A stretch of 64,000 bases of DNA from an uncultured Porphyromonadaceae bacterium (GCA_900544305.1 UQUV01000009.1:1-64000); one strand, 5' to 3'. Shown: positions 54,282 to 63,106, numbered from the stretch's first letter. Notes: generated by a model from the sequence alone, not told the origin. Numbers and translations: made by a program.

Positions 54282-54863
54282 TCAACGGTCTAAGAGTTTT
54301 ATTTCATCTGATAAACGCCTGATTAAATATGCTAGAAGGTAAGCACTTATAGGAGATGGAAATGTTATTACCGGTAAACGATACTCTATATATTTTACAT
54401 TATTTAAGTCTTTTAATACAAAATACGAATATCTCTCTCCAATATATTTTGCATTTGGTATTCTAGTTATATAATCATTTGATAATTTTTTATCAAACGT
54501 AAATATAGGCTCAGCTTTTGATAATAATTCCTAATACTGTCTATTTTGTTTTCTTTTTCTTCTTGTATTATCTTCATATAATATTAAGCGTATTTCATCA
54601 ATATCTCCATTATCTGATAAACTTATAAAAAACTCCTTATAATAAAGAGTGGATACCTGAATTATCACATAATAGTATTTGTCTTCTATAGAATATAGGA
54701 GTTTGGCAGCTTTTATACTATCAAAAGCAGATAATACTTTATCAGCTTTTATTTGACTGACTATTTCTATAGAATCTGATATACTTTCTTTATCTTTCGC
54801 TTCGCAAACAAAAGAAAAGAACATTAATAATATAATGAGATAAAGCATTTTCATATCAAACAT
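54282..54863 (-). pseudogene. Secreted protein gene broken by an in-frame TAG
   Basis: A signal peptide (MKMLYLIILLMFFSFVCEA) starts a protein whose frame is ended by TAG at 54531 after residue 110 (RRKRKQNRQY). The same frame continues for 82 codons without a stop (ELLSKAEPIFTFDKKLSNDY, then YRLPVITFPSPISAYLLAYL) to TGA at 54282. A CAG-to-TAG change would explain it. Either the 110-residue piece is all that is made, or the gene is dead. Family unknown. It overlaps the SMI1/KNR4 gene by 13 nt. Confidence 0.55.
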
Positions 54864-55192
54864 TTTAATCTAATATTAAATGGATAACGTGATTCAAAAT
54901 CAGCCCTGTTGTATGACGTCCTACAGCCATGCAACGCCAATGTGCAATTCATTACGTTCAAACCATTGGATACATTCATCAGAAAATCCTTGTAAACTTT
55001 AGGAATAGCGCATCCCAGTTTCTTCTCCAAATCACATACTTCTGCTTCTGTAATACAGGGGTACATAATATTAAGCCAGGCATATTCGGCAATATGAGGG
55101 GCTTTTCCAATCAACAATGCACCATTCTTTGAATGAGAAACTCCCAAATGAGAGAATCGCATTAACAGTTTTTCCAAATCTTTTTTGTCCAT
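54851..55192 (-). CDS. SMI1/KNR4 (SUKH)-family immunity-like protein
   Basis: The 113-residue protein has the SUKH pattern: ITEAEVCDLEKKLGCAIPKV, YKDFLMNVSNGLNVM, with a shortened C-terminus (full SUKH domains are about 120-150). SUKH proteins commonly neutralise polymorphic toxins delivered by neighbours. A promoter lies at 55241-55273. It is first in a minus-strand group with the broken secreted-protein gene. Confidence 0.6.
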   Translation of the reverse strand: MDKKDLEKLLMRFSHLGVSHSKNGALLIGKAPHIAEYAWLNIMYPCITEAEVCDLEKKLGCAIPKVYKDFLMNVSNGLNVMNCTLALHGCRTSYNRADFESRYPFNIRLKCLI

Positions 55193-55240
55193 GATTGTTC
55201 TTTTGTCTGACGGTTAGTACTATTATTTCCGGATTATCGC

Positions 55241-55273
55241 CAAAGATATTGTAAATCAACGGCTATCTACAAA
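55241..55273 (-). promoter_or_regulatory. Promoter of the SMI1/KNR4-like gene
   Basis: The minus strand has TTTG (near 55270-55273) followed after 21 nt by TATCTTTG (55241-55248), a good Bacteroides promoter, about 49 nt before the start codon at 55192. Confidence 0.55.
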
Positions 55274-55449
55274 GATATGAAACATTCCATATAATCTCTC
55301 ATAAAAGACAGACTATCTTTATAATGATTGGAAATTATTCAGAATCACATATTTAGTTATAATCATTTTATTATTGATATCATATGAATAAAGCAGTCAG
55401 CACCGAATGTAAATCGCTGCATAACAAGATGATTGTCGGTGAAAAACAT

Positions 55450-55457
55450 TATATTTG
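55450..55457 (+). promoter_or_regulatory. Probable -7 box of the TPR regulator gene
   Basis: TATATTTG followed by C matches TAnnTTTG. Transcription would begin near 55464, just before ATG 55474 and 64 nt before the preferred ATG 55528. Confidence 0.5.
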
Positions 55458-55527
55458 CATAGGAAAGAGATAAATGAATACAATAAACAGACTTTCCACA
55501 TCTGTAATCATAAAGACTAATTATGAT

Positions 55528-57162
55528 ATGAAACTCAAAATATACTTGCTCCTTTTACCAATAAGTATCCTACTTTCATGCAACCGGGGACATTTATCAA
55601 CATATAATTTCGATGAAAAAATACTTTTCATCGAAAATGATCCACACTTGTATCTATCGAGAATAGATACAACAGGATTTCCTCAAATAAAGAACGGAAA
55701 AGAGGCGACCGATTTTATATTGTCGCCCTTGACACTCAATTACATGAATAACGACTGTTACCCATCAAAAGAACAATTGCAAACAAGCATTCGGATTTTT
55801 AAGGCTGAAAAGTTAGCACAACAGCAATTAGAGGCTCAATATCTCCTTGCAGGAGTGTACAGAAAGGAAAAAGACCTGTCCCTTGAAGTAGATGTCATAG
55901 AAGAAGCCATCGAACTGGCCAATCAGGAAGGCGATAAAGAATGGCTGTTTTATCTCTACAGCTATTTGGGTGACATGTACATCAATCAATTCAACATGTT
56001 CCAATTTGTCAAATATCTCACATTGGCAAACCAATGTATAAAGGATATTGCACCAGCCGATATGAGTATTTCTACCAAAATCCAACTTGCAAAAAACCTG
56101 TTATATACGGAACACTACCACGACTCATACGAAATCCTGAAAGATTTAGAAAATGATGTCAGCAGGAATAACACTTATTACAATGACATCAAGCGCCTGC
56201 TGGGTGTTGCTTTGTATAAAATGAATCAGTTGGATTCATGTATAGAAAAGATGAATGACGCTTTAGTAACAGAGAAATCACTGAAGCATCTGTTTACCTG
56301 TCATTCAATCTTGACCTATTGTTATTATAAAAAGAATGATCTGGCAAAAGCAGAACAGCACAAAAAATTGGCAAAGAAATATGATACGGATGAAGATATA
56401 AGATTGTCAGAAATTGAATTCTATACATTATGTGCCGAGTTTGCCAAAGCAAATCATAACCTGGAAGAACAGATCGACTGTTTGAACAAGGTAAAGGAGA
56501 GTTATACTTCTGTTATTGATTACATTAGTGGACAGTCGTTGGATGAAGCGATACAGAGCTATACCCGTATCCAAGAAAAAAGAATATTCAATAAACAAAT
56601 CGCAACATACAGATATGTTCTAATCAGCTTTCTTATAATCGTATGTATATCGCTAATTGTGTATATAAGGATTCGCAAAAAACAGGTATATAGGATTCTT
56701 GTCCTGCAACGACAAATTGATTCGTTAGAAAATTTGCGAAACATGAAGGATGAAGTGAAAGGTTTTATTATGCGAGACTTCGAAATAGCTAAGAAGATAG
56801 CCATACTAAGAAATACTCAACAGGTACAGAGCGCAAAATTTCTTAAGGATTTGGAGAAGCATCATATCATCGAAAGCAATGATTTACTGACGATGAATTG
56901 GGATCAGTTTTATAAATACATAGACCTTTCTTTTGATGGGTTCTATTCCAAATTGGCAAAGGAATATCCCACACTCAATGAAAAGGAACTTCAACTCTGC
57001 TGCATGCTTATGGCCGGTTTTAAGACGGATGAAATTGCTGCTATCTGGATGAATAGCGTATTCTCCGTACACAAGTATAAGACCAATGTCAGAAAGAAGA
57101 TAAATGCTCAGGAAGGTGCTGATATTATAGCTTTCCTTTCAGAGAATTTGTCCTTACAATAG
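55528..57162 (+). CDS. TPR-rich membrane regulator with C-terminal LuxR-like helix-turn-helix
   Basis: The 544-residue product is read from ATG 55528, which gives a signal peptide with lipobox (LPISILLSC); a longer start at 55474 is possible. The body has tetratricopeptide-like helices (residues 60-330). A transmembrane helix follows near residue 362-380 (YVLISFLIIVCISLIVYIRI), then a coiled segment and a C-terminal domain with LNEKELQLCCMLMAGFKTDE, similar in spacing to LuxR-type DNA-binding domains. This suggests sensing outside and gene control inside. A small lipoprotein gene follows. Confidence 0.7.
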   Translation: MKLKIYLLLLPISILLSCNRGHLSTYNFDEKILFIENDPHLYLSRIDTTGFPQIKNGKEATDFILSPLTLNYMNNDCYPSKEQLQTSIRIFKAEKLAQQQLEAQYLLAGVYRKEKDLSLEVDVIEEAIELANQEGDKEWLFYLYSYLGDMYINQFNMFQFVKYLTLANQCIKDIAPADMSISTKIQLAKNLLYTEHYHDSYEILKDLENDVSRNNTYYNDIKRLLGVALYKMNQLDSCIEKMNDALVTEKSLKHLFTCHSILTYCYYKKNDLAKAEQHKKLAKKYDTDEDIRLSEIEFYTLCAEFAKANHNLEEQIDCLNKVKESYTSVIDYISGQSLDEAIQSYTRIQEKRIFNKQIATYRYVLISFLIIVCISLIVYIRIRKKQVYRILVLQRQIDSLENLRNMKDEVKGFIMRDFEIAKKIAILRNTQQVQSAKFLKDLEKHHIIESNDLLTMNWDQFYKYIDLSFDGFYSKLAKEYPTLNEKELQLCCMLMAGFKTDEIAAIWMNSVFSVHKYKTNVRKKINAQEGADIIAFLSENLSLQ

Positions 57163-57278
57163 ACTTTCTTTGAATTACAAATTATAGCTCTTAAATATCG
57201 CTGATTATCAGTATTTTGACTTTCTATATTACAAGAATAAAACAAAGTATTACCAATGGTTCCTGAGAGGGAATTGCT

Positions 57279-57286
57279 TATCTTTG
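57279..57286 (+). promoter_or_regulatory. Probable -7 box of the 57461 lipoprotein gene
   Basis: TATCTTTG followed by CACC matches the Bacteroides -7 element. It implies a leader of about 165 nt. Nothing else recognisable lies in 57163-57460. Confidence 0.45.
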
Positions 57287-57460
57287 CACCATATAATTCA
57301 GCCGTAAAGTAACTGCTTTTTCTTATAATTATATCTAAACTGATTTAGTATGGAGTGTAAAATAATTCAATTTTCTTAATGCTATTACTAAGAGTTGTAG
57401 CACATTATCATACATTAGAGAACTAAATTAAATTATTAATAATACTTAAAATATTGTTCA

Positions 57461-57823
57461 ATGAAAACAAATCGAATTGTATGTAGAAATCTGCCTGTAT
57501 TGATAATCGTTTTTTTGGGTCTTTTTATATGCCAGGCGTGTTCGAAAGATACCCCTAATTTAAACACCATCCGTGTACAAGTAGAGACAAATTCAGATGA
57601 ACCAGTCAGAATCTATGGAACAAAGGATGGTGGAGAAACCGGAATTGTTATAAAAAAGAATTATGAAAAAACATATGAATTAGAAGGTGATGGTTTCTCT
57701 ATAGAAGCCAGATGTCAAGATGAGAACACCCTAATTAAGATTAATATATGGGTAAATGGTAAACTTAAAAAGAACGTATCAGGTAATAAATATGTTACAA
57801 GTGGATATATATCATTGTTATAA
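57461..57823 (+). CDS. Small predicted lipoprotein
   Basis: The 120-residue protein starts MKTNRIVCRNLPVLIIVFLG with lipobox ICQAC, then a beta-rich immunoglobulin-like body (IRVQVETNSDEPVRIYGTKD). It follows the TPR regulator in the same direction with its own promoter, and ends before a strong terminator. It may be the regulator's target or partner; that is inference. Confidence 0.65.
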   Translation: MKTNRIVCRNLPVLIIVFLGLFICQACSKDTPNLNTIRVQVETNSDEPVRIYGTKDGGETGIVIKKNYEKTYELEGDGFSIEARCQDENTLIKINIWVNGKLKKNVSGNKYVTSGYISLL

Positions 57824-57861
57824 TGATTAAATAGAATAAATTAAACAATATATTGACCCAT

Positions 57862-57906
57862 TTCGGGGCTGTTTTGGAATATCTTCAATTCCAGAACAGC
57901 CCCGAA
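57862..57906 (+). terminator. Rho-independent terminator
   Basis: The stem TTCGGGGCTGTT-TGGAAT / ATTCCA-AACAGCCCCGAA with a short loop is followed by TAGTTTTATC. It ends the lipoprotein transcript. Confidence 0.85.
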
Positions 57907-58010
57907 TAGTTTTATCAAAAATAACTCAATGAAAAATCTATACCTAAATTTTATAACGAATACAAAACAACTTCTGCAATCCTTATTCAAAAATATACGG
58001 TCATAAGCCA

Positions 58011-58182
58011 CGCTTCACTTGACAAGTCCCTTCAGAGAAGTTAACTCGGAGGGCGAATACCTCCACGTTCAAGCCTCCGGTTTTCGGGACACAAAATTCC
58101 CTGCGGTAATTTTCCGCCCGAAAAAACGCTCCGGTATTGCCGTCCGAGTTGGGGAAAGGACCGGGACTTAGCAAGCGAAGCG
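58011..58182 (+). ncRNA. Divergent member of the structured RNA family (copy 7)
   Basis: CGCTTC pairs with GAAGCG, AAGTCCC with GGGACTT and AACTCGGA with TCCGAGTT. GGCGAATACC pairs with GGTATTGCC, with loop strands AATACCTCCACG and CGCTCCGGTAT that align with the invariant ATCATCCTCGC and CGGTAT of the six main copies. The apical arm is extended (CCGG-TTTTCGGG / CCCGAAAA-CCGG). It lies between a terminator and the DUF4099/topB operon, about 450 nt before its start. Confidence 0.55.
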
Positions 58183-58227
58183 ACCTACGACGCATAGATA
58201 CAGGTCAACATAAAAAAGAATCTGACG

Positions 58228-58248
58228 GGAGAACCATGCTCCCGTATG
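58228..58248 (+). other. Short hairpin after RNA copy 7
   Basis: ACGGGAG / CTCCCGT with a 7-nt loop (AACCATG) lies 45 nt after RNA copy 7, like the hairpins that follow the main RNA copies. Its role is unknown. Confidence 0.35.
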
Positions 58249-58518
58249 CCGTCCCAATGGATTACGCCATCCGGTTATTCCCGTAAAAAAATCCGCTTCC
58301 TGTCACAAAAGGACACATCAAGGGGGGGACAAAAGCAGCTCGCTCCCAACTCTGCATAATTACAGTTTTTCCTTTTCTTCCGTGCGACTGCGTGTACCGC
58401 CATGCCCTTGTCTGTATGGTTTGTTCCCGTCATTTCCCTTTCCTTTGCCGCCTCTCGCTTTTTCTCCTTTTCCTGCCGTTTTACTCCGTTTTTTCACTCC
58501 GTTTTCTCCGGCCTGCGG

Positions 58519-58600
58519 TGTAATGTGATGACACAAGATGTAATGTATATCCTAACACATTGTAAATCAATTATATATCAATTTTTCTCCTATATATTTG
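58519..58600 (+). promoter_or_regulatory. Promoter and three-part operator of the DUF4099-topB operon
   Basis: Half-sites TGTAA, ATGACAC and ATGTAAT (58519-58545) repeat the spacing of the operators at the traA and traE operons. They are followed by TTGTAAATCAAT (58560-58571, also present before traE) and a -7 box TATATTTG (58593-58600). The operon starts 41 nt later at 58641. Confidence 0.6.
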
Positions 58601-58640
58601 CGTTGACAACATGAGTTATCAACACTAAAAATCAAAAATT

Positions 58641-60413
58641 ATGGCAAAGAAAAATGCACGGGAAGAACCCCCGAAACCGCAGGTCACCGAAAACGAGCAG
58701 ATGAGTGACATCGTGTTCATCCTCGACAAGATGGAACTGATTCTGGAAGCGGTGTCGCAAATCGGACAGGACGGAAAATTCAACACGGTAGCCGCCGACA
58801 GGCAGAACCGGAACTCCTTCCTGAAGATTGACCGCTATGCAGATGCCTTCGAGAACTTCATCAAGAACTTCTGGAGTCAGCTGAAAGACCCGACACGCTT
58901 CGGAATCCTCTCCGTCAAGGAAGACAGGCTGGACGACCCTGCCGTACAGCAGGCCATCGAGGACATCGCCGCAGGAAAAAAGACAAAAGCCGTGGAGGAA
59001 TTTCTCAAGCAGTACGAGATTGTTCCGCGCAACAAGGAAAACCAAAGTATCAACCAAAAAAATCAAGAAGAAATGGCAAAGAAAAATGAAACCCGGCAGC
59101 AAGCTGCCGCAGCTGACAGCCAGTCGCAGACCCAGTCCCCCCAGTACCGTTACAACGAGTCCATGATCAACTGGGAACAGCTAAAGAATTTCGGAATCTC
59201 CCGTGAATACCTCCAGGAACGCGGACTGCTCGAACAGATGCTCCGTGGCTACAAGACCAACCAGGTAGTACCCATCAGCATGAACTTCGGCTCGGCCGTA
59301 CTGAGGACTGACGCACGTCTGTCATTCCAGCAGTCCATGGCGGGCGAAGTGGTGCTCGGCATCCATGGTATCCGACAGAAACCCGACCTCGACCGACCGT
59401 ATTTCGGACACATCTTCTCCGACGAGGACAAGAAGAACCTGCTCGAAACGGGCAACATGGGACGTGTCGTGGAACTGAAAGGACGCAACGGGGAATATAT
59501 CCCTTCCTTCATCAGTATTGACAAGCTGACCAACGAGGTTGTCGCCATGAAAGCGGAGAATGCCTTCATCCCGAGGGAAATCAAGGGCGTGGAACTGACA
59601 GAGCAGGAGCAGAATGACCTGCGTGAAGGCAAGAAGGTCTATGTCGAGGGCATGATCGCCAAGTCCGGCAACGAGTTCAACGCCTTCATTCAGGTAAATG
59701 CCGAACGCAGGGGTGTCGAGTTCATTTTCGAGAACGACAAGCTCTTCAACCGCCAGACGCTCGGGGGTGTGGAACTGACACAGAAACAGATTGAGGACCT
59801 GAACGCCGGAAAAGCCATTTTCGTGGAAGGAATGCAGCGCAAGGACGGCGAGGTGTTCTCCTCCTACGTGAAGCTGGACGAGGCGACAGGCCGTCCGTCA
59901 TACACCCGCTACAACCCGGACTCCCCGGAGGGCGCACGTGAAATCTATATCCCCAACGAAATCAACGGGGTGAAGATTACGGCGGAGGAACAGCAGCAGC
60001 TCCGTGACGGCAAGGTGATTTTCCTCAACGACATGGTGAACCGCAAGGGAGAGGAATTCTCCTCCTTCATCAAGGCCGATTTGGAAACGGGACGCCTGAG
60101 CTACTCCCGCACGCCGGACGGTTTCGAACAGCGGGCGGACTTCAAGATTCCCGACAAGGTCTGGGACGTGCCTCTGACCAGAAAGCAGCGTGCTGACCTG
60201 CAGAGCGGAAAGGCCGTGCTGGTGGAAGGCATCAAGGGCTATGACGGGAAGACTATCTCGCAGTACGTCAAGGCCAATTTCAACCAGGGACGCCTGGACT
60301 TCTACAACGAGAATCCCGACCGCAAGCGTGACGCCTCGCAGCGCAACGTGGTGGCCAACAATCAGCGACAGGAACAGGGCAACCGCAAGTCAAAGGGAGC
60401 CAGCATTTCCTGA
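58641..60413 (+). CDS. DUF4099/DUF3945-repeat protein
   Basis: This 590-residue soluble protein has an N-terminal helical region, a DUF4099-like segment (NESMINWEQLKNFGISREYL, near residue 175) and four DUF3945-type repeats beginning near residues 312, 376, 437 and 503; each contains a GVEL or GVKI-like start and an ALTEGK-type turn followed by a VEGM-like strand. Such proteins accompany topB in Bacteroides elements; function is not known. It is the first gene of the operon. Confidence 0.85.
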   Translation: MAKKNAREEPPKPQVTENEQMSDIVFILDKMELILEAVSQIGQDGKFNTVAADRQNRNSFLKIDRYADAFENFIKNFWSQLKDPTRFGILSVKEDRLDDPAVQQAIEDIAAGKKTKAVEEFLKQYEIVPRNKENQSINQKNQEEMAKKNETRQQAAAADSQSQTQSPQYRYNESMINWEQLKNFGISREYLQERGLLEQMLRGYKTNQVVPISMNFGSAVLRTDARLSFQQSMAGEVVLGIHGIRQKPDLDRPYFGHIFSDEDKKNLLETGNMGRVVELKGRNGEYIPSFISIDKLTNEVVAMKAENAFIPREIKGVELTEQEQNDLREGKKVYVEGMIAKSGNEFNAFIQVNAERRGVEFIFENDKLFNRQTLGGVELTQKQIEDLNAGKAIFVEGMQRKDGEVFSSYVKLDEATGRPSYTRYNPDSPEGAREIYIPNEINGVKITAEEQQQLRDGKVIFLNDMVNRKGEEFSSFIKADLETGRLSYSRTPDGFEQRADFKIPDKVWDVPLTRKQRADLQSGKAVLVEGIKGYDGKTISQYVKANFNQGRLDFYNENPDRKRDASQRNVVANNQRQEQGNRKSKGASIS

Positions 60414-60459
60414 TGACGGGCAACTGAAAAATGAATGTTGAATCAAAAAAGAAAGAAAT

Positions 60460-60723
60460 ATGAAAAAGGAAAACGGAAACGACATGCCTTTCAAGGCAGA
60501 AGACGTGAACTGGGACGAACTGCACGACATCGGCATCATGAAGGACGAGCTGGAACTCTCCGGCGAGATGGACACCCTCCTCAGGGGAGAGAAAACGAAA
60601 GTGATGTCCCTGAGTCTCGTGCTCCTCGGCGTGGACGTGGTGATGGACGCCACGCTCCAGCTGGTCCGTAAGGGCGAGGCCCCGCTGCTGGAAATCCAGG
60701 GAGTGACACCGTTGGGCAAATAA
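60460..60723 (+). CDS. Small DUF4099-related protein
   Basis: The 87-residue protein (MKKENGNDMPFKAEDVNWDE) carries a DUF4099-like start VNWDELHDIGIMKDELELSG and a conserved tail VRKGEAPLLEIQGVTPLGK. It lies between the large repeat protein and topB, on the same transcript. Function is unknown. Confidence 0.65.
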   Translation: MKKENGNDMPFKAEDVNWDELHDIGIMKDELELSGEMDTLLRGEKTKVMSLSLVLLGVDVVMDATLQLVRKGEAPLLEIQGVTPLGK

Positions 60724-60817
60724 TCTGAGAGCAATTATCAAGTAAACCGAAGTCTTACCGCCGTTTCCTGTCTTCCGCATGGAAAACGGGAAACGGCTTA
60801 ATTTTTATCCTGACATT

Positions 60818-62920
60818 ATGATAGCAATCATCGCAGAAAAGCCGAGTGTAGGCATGGACATAGCCCGTGTAGTCGGGGCTGATACAAGAAATGACGGCTA
60901 CTGTTCCGGTAACGGATATATGGTGACCTGGGCACTGGGACACCTCGTGTCACTGGCCATGCCGGACACTTACGGTTACACGAAAACGGCGGCGGAGGAG
61001 GAGCTGCCGATGCTGCCGGACCCGTTCCGTCTGGTCTCCCGACAGGTACGCACGGACAGGGGAATGGTCACGGACATCGCCGCCTCGAAACAGCTGAAAG
61101 TCATAGAAAGCGTGTTCAACCGCTGTGACAGCATCATCGTGGCAACGGACTGTGCGCGCGAAGGGGAACTTATCTTCCGCTGGATATACGACTTTCTGGG
61201 CTGCACGAAACCGTTCAGACGCCTGTGGATCTCCTCGCTGACCGACGAGGCCATACGGAAAGGTCTGGAGGAACTGAAGGACGGCTCGGAATACGACAGC
61301 CTGTATGCCGCTGCAGACAGCCGCGCGAAGGCGGACTGGCTGGTGGGCATGAACGCCAGCCGTGCCCTGGCCATCGTCTCCGGCTCGTCCAACAACTCGA
61401 TCGGACGGGTACAGACGCCTACGCTCGCCATGATATGCAGCCGCTACAGGGAGAACCGCAGTTTCGTATCCACACCATACTGGCAGCTGCATGTCACCCT
61501 CAATGGCGGCACGTCACACCGCCGCTTCTTCCATCCCGCGACCTTTGACGACAGGCAGAAGGCGGAAGCCGCCTACCGCAGTCTCTCTCCCGATTCTTCG
61601 GCGACGGTTACGAAGGTGGAGCGCAGGAAAACCCTGCAACAGCCGCCGCTGCTCTACGACCTGACGGCACTCCAGAAGGACTGCAACGTGCACCTCGACC
61701 TGCCCGCGGCAAAGACGCTGGACATCGCCCAGTCGCTCTACGAGAAGAAGCTCATTTCCTACCCGAGAACGGGAAGCCGGTATATCCCGCACGACGTGAT
61801 GGCCTGTGTGCCCGGTCTGCTGGAAAGGATAATGGCCATGCCCGGATTCGCTACAAGTGCCGGAATCCTTGACTTTGCGCGTCTCAACACCCGTAGCGTG
61901 GACGACAGTAAAGTGACGGACCACCATGCCCTCATCACGACCGGCATAGCTCCCGAAGGGCTTTCCGAAGCGGAAGAGGCCGTCTATACGCTGATAGCCG
62001 GACGTATGCTGGAGGCGTTCTCGCCATGCTGCGAGAAGGAGCTGATTCTTATGGAATGCCGTCTGGACAACATGGATTTCCGCTCAAAAAGCTCCATTGT
62101 CGTCAGTCCGGGATGGCGCGGCATCTTCCGCAGGAAAGAGGACAGGCAGGACGACGAACCGGAAACCGACGAGGGTACGGCCGTATTTGCCGAAGGGGAC
62201 ACGGTCCCTGTTTCAGGATTCGGACTGGCCCAGAAGAAGACCGTGCCCAGACCGCTCTATACCGAAGCCACGCTGCTGGCAGCAATGGAGACCTGCGGCA
62301 GGGAGATAGCCGACGAACAGGCACGCGAGGCCGTGAAGGAGCTGGGCATCGGCACGCCCGCCACAAGAGCCGCCATCATCACCACACTGTTCAAACGTGA
62401 CTATATCGCCCGCTCCGGCAAGAGCATCGTCCCCACGGAAAAGGGACTCCATATCTACGATGCGGTGAAGGACATGCTCGTGGCGGATGTTTCCCTGACA
62501 GGAAGCTGGGAGAAGACCCTGCTCCAGATAGAGCGGCACACACTCGGACCGGACACGTTCATGGCATCCATCACGGACTACACCCGCAAGGCTACCCGTG
62601 AAATCCTGAACCTCAGCCTTCCGGCGGTAGCAGCCCGCACGTTCATCTGTCCCAAATGCAAGACCGGACACATCATCGTCAGGGAGAAGGGTGCCCGCTG
62701 CGACAATAAAGGGTGCGGACTGACCGTGTACCGCAGATTCCTGAACAAGGAACTGACGGACCAGCATCTGGAACAGCTTTTCTCCTCCGGCTCCACACGG
62801 CTCATCAAGGGATTCAAGGGAAAGAAGGGCGTGGCTTTCGACGCTTCGGTCACTTTCGACGCCGGGTTCACCCTGACACTCTCGTTCCCCAAAAACGGGA
62901 ACGGCAGGAAAAGGAAATGA
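60818..62920 (+). CDS. topB: DNA topoisomerase III
   Basis: The 700-residue product starts at ATG 60818, giving MIAIIAEKPSVGMDIARVVG, the Toprim motif start; the 60779 start adds 13 unsupported residues. The catalytic tyrosine is Y315 in LISYPRTGSRYIPHD. A four-cysteine zinc ribbon is near the C-terminus (CPKCKTGHIIV, CDNKGCGL). The second Toprim motif reads ATDCAREGEL, with Ala where many TopB have Asp, as seen in some mobile-element enzymes. It may untangle element DNA during transfer. Confidence 0.92.
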   Translation: MIAIIAEKPSVGMDIARVVGADTRNDGYCSGNGYMVTWALGHLVSLAMPDTYGYTKTAAEEELPMLPDPFRLVSRQVRTDRGMVTDIAASKQLKVIESVFNRCDSIIVATDCAREGELIFRWIYDFLGCTKPFRRLWISSLTDEAIRKGLEELKDGSEYDSLYAAADSRAKADWLVGMNASRALAIVSGSSNNSIGRVQTPTLAMICSRYRENRSFVSTPYWQLHVTLNGGTSHRRFFHPATFDDRQKAEAAYRSLSPDSSATVTKVERRKTLQQPPLLYDLTALQKDCNVHLDLPAAKTLDIAQSLYEKKLISYPRTGSRYIPHDVMACVPGLLERIMAMPGFATSAGILDFARLNTRSVDDSKVTDHHALITTGIAPEGLSEAEEAVYTLIAGRMLEAFSPCCEKELILMECRLDNMDFRSKSSIVVSPGWRGIFRRKEDRQDDEPETDEGTAVFAEGDTVPVSGFGLAQKKTVPRPLYTEATLLAAMETCGREIADEQAREAVKELGIGTPATRAAIITTLFKRDYIARSGKSIVPTEKGLHIYDAVKDMLVADVSLTGSWEKTLLQIERHTLGPDTFMASITDYTRKATREILNLSLPAVAARTFICPKCKTGHIIVREKGARCDNKGCGLTVYRRFLNKELTDQHLEQLFSSGSTRLIKGFKGKKGVAFDASVTFDAGFTLTLSFPKNGNGRKRK

Positions 62921-62924
62921 TGAA

Positions 62925-63091
62925 GCCATCCCGATTCGAGGGGCAAAGGTCGCAGCCCGCCCGTTTCCACCGGCAAGGTCTGGCCTTACGGTTTCTGGGA
63001 AAAATCATCCTCGCCCGAGGCTCCGGTATTTTTCCCGAAAACCTTGCCTGTGGAGGCGGACTGCAAGAAAGCCCCTGAAACCGGGAATGGC
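62925..63091 (+). ncRNA. Dispersed structured RNA element, copy 5
   Basis: Outer GCCATCCCG-GGGGC pairs with GCCCC-CGGGAATGGC. GCAG/CTGC, GCC/GGC, TCCAC/GTGGA and GCAAGG/CCTTGC follow. The terminal arm GGGAAAAAT/ATTTTTCCC carries the invariant ATCATCCTCGC and CGGTAT strands around GCC-CGA-GGC. The 3' strand CGGGAATG can instead pair with adjacent CATTCCCG (63091-63098), so two folds compete. It precedes the 63107 gene. Confidence 0.85.
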
Positions 63092-63106
63092 ATTCCCGCC
63101 AAACAC

